DNA of 64,000 nucleotides from Mycolicibacterium sp. ND9-15. Its GTDB lineage: Bacteria; Actinomycetota; Actinomycetes; Mycobacteriales; Mycobacteriaceae. A program made the translations under genes and the position numbers. Shown in pieces: positions 60,051 to 64,000 of this stretch. Each line of letters opens with the position of its first letter. The stretch's first letter is position 1. The DNA lies in contig NZ_CP142362.1 of the NCBI RefSeq assembly GCF_035918395.1, positions 3,695,501 to 3,759,500 of the forward strand. Direction: 5' to 3'. A model generated the notes under the pieces. That model was given only the letters and a program-made list of their open reading frames with translations, did not search any database and was not told the origin of the DNA.

Positions 60051-60838
60051 CCCATCACGTCGCGGACCTTGACGTCCTCGAGGCCCTGCAGCAGAAGATC
60101 GCGCGCGGTGTCGAGGTGTTTGCGCCAGTGGGCTTCGGCGGCCGCGCCGTCACCAGACCGCAACAGCTGCATCAACTTCCGGTACGACCGCATCAACTTG
60201 TCGTAGTCGGACTTCGACACCGGGCGTCGCTCCTTGAACAGGAAGGCGTTGTGTCGCACCGTGATCTCGTGCAGCATCCCGGCGATGATGGACAGCGTCG
60301 CGTTGCCCGACAACTCGACGACGCGCAGATGGAAGTCGCCCGTGGTCTCGGCGAGCGTGTCGTTCTGCCATCCGGACGGCACGTGCTCTTCGAGTAGCTT
60401 GTCGAGCTCGTCGAAGGCTTCGGCGGAGCCGGACTCGGCGAGCAGCCGCACCGCCATCGGCTCGATGCCTGCTCGCGCCGTCATCAGGTCGGCGATGGTC
60501 GCGCCGGACAACTCGAGCAGCAGGCCGGCGGGGCGGGCGACTATCTCGGGGCCGGGCACCCGAACGCGGGCGCCGGTGCGCGAGCCGCGGCGGACCTCGA
60601 CGAGGCGCTCGGACTCCAGCACCCGCACCGCCTCGCGCAGGGTCGGCCGACTCACCCCGAAGTGCGCCATCAGCTCGGCCTCGTTGGGCAGGAAATCGCC
60701 GTCCTTGAGTTGGCCATCGACCACCATCCTGCGCAGCGTGCCCGCAACGAGTTCGGCCGTCTTCGGCGACCGGACCGCCGTTCCGGCGCCGACGCCGTCC
60801 GGGCCGATCATCGGCGCCAGCGGTGTACTTCGAGCCAC
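60047..60838 (-). CDS. FadR-type GntR transcriptional regulator
   Basis: A winged-helix GntR domain (TAELVAGTLRRMVVDGQLKD, FLPNEAELMAHFGVSRPTLR, EAVRVLESERLVEVRRGSRT) followed by an FCD ligand domain (about 110-260; LMTARAGIEPMAVRLLAE, DFHLRVVELSGNATLSIIAG with metal-binding Asp/His). The frame is open to ATG 60904; the start was put at GTG 60838 (VARSTPLAP), with GTG 60844 and ATG 60811 as alternatives. Diverges from the beta-oxidation operon, which it probably controls in response to an acyl-CoA. Confidence 0.85.
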   Translation of the reverse strand: MARSTPLAPMIGPDGVGAGTAVRSPKTAELVAGTLRRMVVDGQLKDGDFLPNEAELMAHFGVSRPTLREAVRVLESERLVEVRRGSRTGARVRVPGPEIVARPAGLLLELSGATIADLMTARAGIEPMAVRLLAESGSAEAFDELDKLLEEHVPSGWQNDTLAETTGDFHLRVVELSGNATLSIIAGMLHEITVRHNAFLFKERRPVSKSDYDKLMRSYRKLMQLLRSGDGAAAEAHWRKHLDTARDLLLQGLEDVKVRDVMG

Positions 60839-60899
60839 TCCCACTCCCAAGACATTCGGCTGGCCGGTCAGCCAGCTGTGCAACTCAGTAAACCATGTG

Positions 60900-61016
60900 G
60901 GCATTCGGGCCCGGGGCAGCGTCGAGGCTTATCGTGACATCGCCGGTCGGTATCTACGCAGAGCGACCGAACTGCGCTTCGAAGGTCATATCGCGATGGC
61001 CTGGAAACTGGACTGA
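60900..61016 (+). pseudogene. Possible C-terminal gene remnant
   Basis: A plus-strand frame of about 38 codons reads GIRARGSVEAYRDIAGRYLR and RATELRFEGHIAMAWKLD before TGA 61014-61016. The pattern (AYRDxAxRYLxxAxELxFEGHIAxA) looks like the last helix of a larger helical-repeat protein, possibly of the multidomain cyclase or regulator class, but no upstream coding part is left: the frame runs under the GntR gene. It may be a relic of rearrangement. Confidence 0.35.
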
Positions 61017-61021
61017 CCCTG

Positions 61022-61040
61022 CCTACCAACCAGTAGGTTG
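61022..61040. promoter_or_regulatory. Candidate operator in the GntR-thiolase intergenic region
   Basis: Two overlapping dyads: CCTAC (61022-61026) with GTAGG (61033-61037), and CAACC (61027-61031) with GGTTG (61036-61040). They lie about 80 bases upstream of the thiolase start, between divergent genes. The GntR-type regulator next door is the obvious candidate binder. No KstR motif is present here. Confidence 0.4.
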
Positions 61041-61118
61041 ACCTAGTAAACCTTGTTCGTTTACGTTCGGGGGTGGACCCCGCGTGGGTGAATCATCGAA
61101 CTTCGAAGGAGAAGTGTC

Positions 61119-62264
61119 ATGGCTGAAGCCGTCATCGTCGAGGCAGTACGATCGCCCGTCGGCAAGCGTAACGGCGGACTGTCGGGTGTTCACCCGGCCG
61201 AACTGTCCGCGCAGGTGCTCAACGGCCTGGTCGAGCGGGCCGGCGTCGATCCGGCGCTCGTCGACGACGTCATCTGGGGCTGCGTCATGCAGGCCGGCGA
61301 GCAGGCGCTCGACATCGGCCGCACGGCGCTGCTGACCGCCGGATGGCCGGAGACCGTGCCCGGCGTCACCGTCGACCGCCAGTGCGGTTCGAGCCAGCAG
61401 TCGGTGCACTTCGCCGCCGCCGGCGTGGTGGCCGGCCACTACGACGTCGTCGTCGCCGGCGGTGTCGAGTCCATGTCGCGCACCCCGATGGGCGCCTCGC
61501 TGGCCAGCGGCGGCAACCCGTATTCGGCGGGATTCAAGAACCGCTACAGGCAGACGCCGAACCAGGGCATCGGTGCCGAGATGATCGCCGAGCAGTGGGG
61601 CTTCAGCCGCGCCGATCTCGACCAGTTCTCGCTCGACTCGCACGAAAAGGCTGCTGCTGCACAGGATGCGGGTGCGTTCGACGACCAGATTGTGGGCATC
61701 AAAGACGACCAGGGTAATACCGTCCTCAAGGACGAGGGCATCCGCCGCGGCACGACCTTGGAGAAGATGGGCCAGCTCAAGCCTGCCTTCCGGGAGGACG
61801 GTGTGATCCACGCCGGCAACTCGTCGCAGATCTCCGACGGCTCGGCGGCGCTGCTGTTCATGTCGGAGGAGAAAGCAAAAGAACTGGGCCTCAAACCGCT
61901 CGCCCGCGTGCACACCGCGGTGCTCGCCGGCGCCGATCCGGTGATCATGCTGACGGCCCCGATCCCGGCGACCCAGAAGGCGCTCAAGCGCTCCGGTCTG
62001 TCCGTTGACGATATCGGCGCGTTCGAGGTCAACGAGGCGTTCGCCCCGGTGCCGATGGCGTGGCTGAAGGACATCGGCGCCGACGACAAGAAGCTCAACC
62101 CGAACGGCGGTGCGATCGCGCTGGGCCACCCGCTCGGCGGTTCGGGTGCGCGCATCATGACCACGCTGCTCTACCACATGCGCGACAACGGAATTAAGTA
62201 CGGCCTGCAGACGATGTGCGAGGGCGGCGGCCAGGCCAACGCCACCATCCTCGAGCTGTTGTGA
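61119..62264 (+). CDS. Acetyl-CoA C-acyltransferase (thiolase, FadA type)
   Basis: Cleaves 3-ketoacyl-CoA in the last step of beta-oxidation. The 381-residue protein has the nucleophile Cys89 in VTVDRQCGSSQQS, the NEAFAPVPMAW loop, His in GGAIALGHPLGGSGAR and the second catalytic Cys in QTMCEGGGQANA. Start ATG 61119 with GAAGGAGAA just upstream. It resembles FadA-type thiolases of steroid or fatty acid degradation; the exact FadA number was not assigned. First gene of a three-gene operon. Confidence 0.93.
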   Translation: MAEAVIVEAVRSPVGKRNGGLSGVHPAELSAQVLNGLVERAGVDPALVDDVIWGCVMQAGEQALDIGRTALLTAGWPETVPGVTVDRQCGSSQQSVHFAAAGVVAGHYDVVVAGGVESMSRTPMGASLASGGNPYSAGFKNRYRQTPNQGIGAEMIAEQWGFSRADLDQFSLDSHEKAAAAQDAGAFDDQIVGIKDDQGNTVLKDEGIRRGTTLEKMGQLKPAFREDGVIHAGNSSQISDGSAALLFMSEEKAKELGLKPLARVHTAVLAGADPVIMLTAPIPATQKALKRSGLSVDDIGAFEVNEAFAPVPMAWLKDIGADDKKLNPNGGAIALGHPLGGSGARIMTTLLYHMRDNGIKYGLQTMCEGGGQANATILELL

Positions 62265-63058
62265 CCGCAGACGTCCAAGCCCCCGCCGCTCTTACTGAGC
62301 GGCAGGGGAACGTCATGGTGATCACGATCAACCGGCCTGAGGCGCGCAACGCCGTCAATAGCGCGGTCAGCACCGCGGTCGGCGACGCCCTGCACGAGGC
62401 GCAGAACGATCCCGAGGTCCGTGCGGTCGTCATCACCGGCTCGGGTGAATCCTTCTGCGCCGGTGCAGATCTCAAGGCGATCTCGCGGCGGGAGAGCTTG
62501 TTCCATCGGGAGCATGCCGAGTGGGGCTTCGCGGGCTACGTGCAGCACTACATCGACAAGCCGACCATCGCCGCGGTCAACGGCACCGCGCTGGGCGGCG
62601 GCACCGAGCTTGCGCTCGCCAGCGACCTCGTCGTCGCCGAGGAGCGCGCGAAATTCGGCCTGCCAGAAGTCAAGCGGGGGCTCATCGCCGCAGCGGGCGG
62701 GGTGTTCCGCATCGTCGACCATCTGCCCCGCAAGGTCGCGATGGAACTGTTGTTCACCGGTGAGCCGATGTCGTCGGCCGACGCTCTGAAATGGGGCTTG
62801 GTCAACCAGGTCGTCCCAGACGGCACCGCGGTCGATGCGGCGCTCGCACTCGCCGAGCGGATCACATGCAATGCGCCGCTGGCCGTGTGGGCGAGCAAGC
62901 GGGTCGCGATGGGTGTCGACGACGGCGTCATCACCGGCGACGAGGACGGTTGGGCACGGACCATGCGCGAGATCGGTACGGTGATCCGTTCCGAGGACGC
63001 CAAGGAAGGACCGCTGGCATTCGCCGAGAAGCGCCAGCCTGTTTGGAAGGCCAAGTAG
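62261..63058 (+). CDS. Enoyl-CoA hydratase/isomerase family protein
   Basis: A 265-residue crotonase-fold protein, start GTG 62261 in GTGA overlapping the thiolase stop. Oxyanion-hole segments: SFCAGADLKAISRRES and NGTALGGGTELALASDLVVA; the catalytic acid Glu is in FGLPEVKRGLIAAAGG. C-terminal AFAEKRQPVWKAK is common in hydratases. It adds water to enoyl-CoA in beta-oxidation; substrate length unknown. Coupled between thiolase and acyl-CoA dehydrogenase. Confidence 0.93.
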   Translation: MTADVQAPAALTERQGNVMVITINRPEARNAVNSAVSTAVGDALHEAQNDPEVRAVVITGSGESFCAGADLKAISRRESLFHREHAEWGFAGYVQHYIDKPTIAAVNGTALGGGTELALASDLVVAEERAKFGLPEVKRGLIAAAGGVFRIVDHLPRKVAMELLFTGEPMSSADALKWGLVNQVVPDGTAVDAALALAERITCNAPLAVWASKRVAMGVDDGVITGDEDGWARTMREIGTVIRSEDAKEGPLAFAEKRQPVWKAK

Positions 63059-63060
63059 CA

Positions 63061-64000
63061 GTGAAGAGAACGATCTACGACGCCGAACACGAGGCGTTCC
63101 GCGACACCGTCCGCGAATACATCGAGCGCGAACTCGTCCCCAACCAGGAGAAGTGGGAGACCGAGCGCATCGTCGACCGGTCGGCCTACACCGCGGCGGG
63201 CAAGTACGGCTTGATCGGATTCAACATGCCCGAGGAGTACGGCGGCGGCGGCTCCGATGACTTCCGGTTCAACGCGATCATCGACGAGGAGATGGCGCGA
63301 TCGGGTGCGCACGGCCCGGCGCTGAGCCTGCACAACGACGTCGTCGGCCCGTACTTCAAGGACCTGACCAACGACGAGCAGAAAAAGCGGTGGCTTCCCG
63401 GCATCGCCAGCGGCGAGACCATCATCGCGGTGGCGATGACCGAGCCCGGCGCGGGCAGCGACCTCGCCGGTATCCGGACGTCCGCGGTGCGCGACGGCGA
63501 CGACTGGATCGTCAACGGCTCCAAGACGTTCATCTCGTCGGGCATCAATTGCGACCTCGTCGTGGTGGTGGCCCGCACCGACCCGGAGGCCGGTCACAAG
63601 GGTTTCACGCTGCTGGTCGTCGAGCGCGACATGGAAGGCTTCTCCCGCGGCCGCAAGCTCGACAAGATGGGGCTGCACTCGCAGGACACCTCCGAGCTGC
63701 ATTTCGAGAACGTACGCGTGCCCAACGCCAACGTGCTCGGCAAGGAGGGTCGCGGCTTCTACCACCTGATGACCAACCTGCCCTCGGAGCGGTTGTCGAT
63801 CGCGATCTCGGCCATCGCCGGCGCCCGGGCGGTCTTCGACGAGACGCTGCAATACGCCAAGGACCGCAAGGCATTCGGGCAGCCGATCGGCAGCTTCCAG
63901 CACAACCGCTTCCTGCTCGCCGAGATGGAGACCGAGCTGGAGGTCACCGAGAACTACATCGACCGCTGCCTGCGGGCGGTCGTCGACGATGAGCTGACCG
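63061..64000 (+). CDS. Acyl-CoA dehydrogenase (3' end cut by window)
   Basis: Starts GTG 63061, two bases after the hydratase stop. The visible 313 codons cover the N-terminal helical domain (VREYIERELVPNQEKWETER), the beta domain with AMTEPGAGSDLAGIRTSAVR (flavin/substrate loop), DWIVNGSKTFISSGINCDLV, and the start of the C-terminal helices (LSIAISAIAGARAVFDETLQ, KDRKAFGQPIGSFQHNRFLL). The R-K-x-F-G-x-P and Q motifs are the FAD-contacting signature. The catalytic Glu would lie beyond or near the window end. Substrate unknown. Confidence 0.93.
   Translation, partial: MKRTIYDAEHEAFRDTVREYIERELVPNQEKWETERIVDRSAYTAAGKYGLIGFNMPEEYGGGGSDDFRFNAIIDEEMARSGAHGPALSLHNDVVGPYFKDLTNDEQKKRWLPGIASGETIIAVAMTEPGAGSDLAGIRTSAVRDGDDWIVNGSKTFISSGINCDLVVVVARTDPEAGHKGFTLLVVERDMEGFSRGRKLDKMGLHSQDTSELHFENVRVPNANVLGKEGRGFYHLMTNLPSERLSIAISAIAGARAVFDETLQYAKDRKAFGQPIGSFQHNRFLLAEMETELEVTENYIDRCLRAVVDDELT

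Noticed and set aside
61047..61064. KstR or KstR2 site before the thiolase (GTAAACCTTGTTCGTTTA region)
   Set aside because: The AAC and GTT half-sites are three bases apart rather than two, and the CAAGnnCTTG core of KstR2 is absent.

Overview
This 64 kb window is a piece of a chromosome from a high-GC actinomycete, almost certainly a fast-growing mycobacterium (Mycolicibacterium type). The evidence is gene order: greA, the Rv1081c family, mca, Rv1083, Rv1084, hly3, Z-FPP synthase, coaA, glyA, desA2, phoH2, fum, glpX, Rv1100, Rv1101c, Rv1106c, xseB, xseA, Rv1109c, ispH, Rv1111c, ychF and a VapBC pair follow the same order as M. tuberculosis Rv1080c to Rv1114. The species-specific parts of that interval differ: the PE/PGRS-celA2b block and the polysaccharide deacetylase are missing, and other genes sit in their place. 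No rRNA, tRNA, CRISPR array or intact insertion sequence was seen.

Layout. 1-9.8 kb: transcription elongation (greA), mycothiol-dependent detoxification (mca), a DUF255 thioredoxin-fold protein, hemolysin III, short-chain isoprenyl diphosphate synthase, a large membrane protein, a tandem pair of small paralogous membrane proteins and pantothenate kinase. 9.8-18 kb: a DUF885 peptidase-like protein, a long-type serine hydroxymethyltransferase, the acyl-ACP desaturase desA2, phoH2 with a possible small overlapping antitoxin gene, and a large LuxR-type ATPase regulator. 18-26 kb: fumarase and GlpX, a DUF4245 protein, dienelactone hydrolase, an AI-2E-type exporter, two short-chain dehydrogenases and a zinc alcohol dehydrogenase. 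26-35 kb: hydrolase, 3beta-hydroxysteroid dehydrogenase (with a KstR-type operator), exonuclease VII, a lipid-droplet-protein homologue, ispH, ychF, an acetyltransferase and a VapBC pair. 35-43 kb: small accessory genes, a nonsense-mutated VOC gene, a DUF2993 protein, a membrane-anchored cyclase-domain protein, a lipocalin-like protein and a secreted DUF732 protein.

43-57 kb holds a complete mce operon: yrbEA, yrbEB, mceA to mceF (mceE is a lipoprotein) and two Mce-associated proteins. It runs with overlaps or tiny gaps into an epoxide-hydrolase-like alpha/beta hydrolase and a WS/DGAT-family acyltransferase. It is preceded by a TetR regulator and a shortened VOC gene. It could not be assigned to a numbered mce cluster. 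Its gene content suggests import of a lipid or ester and processing by the two downstream enzymes.

57.7-64 kb: DoxX, a DUF3556 membrane protein with a perfect KstR-type operator, a FadR-class GntR regulator, and a divergent beta-oxidation operon (thiolase, enoyl-CoA hydratase, acyl-CoA dehydrogenase cut by the window end). Together with the steroid dehydrogenase and the mce operon, this makes the right half rich in sterol and lipid uptake and degradation genes.

The most notable non-genic signals are two (perhaps three) families of about 45-57 bp intergenic hairpins placed downstream of genes or between convergent genes, two KstR-type operators, a palindrome between the LuxR-type regulator and an unlisted 58-residue membrane peptide, and several gene remnants.
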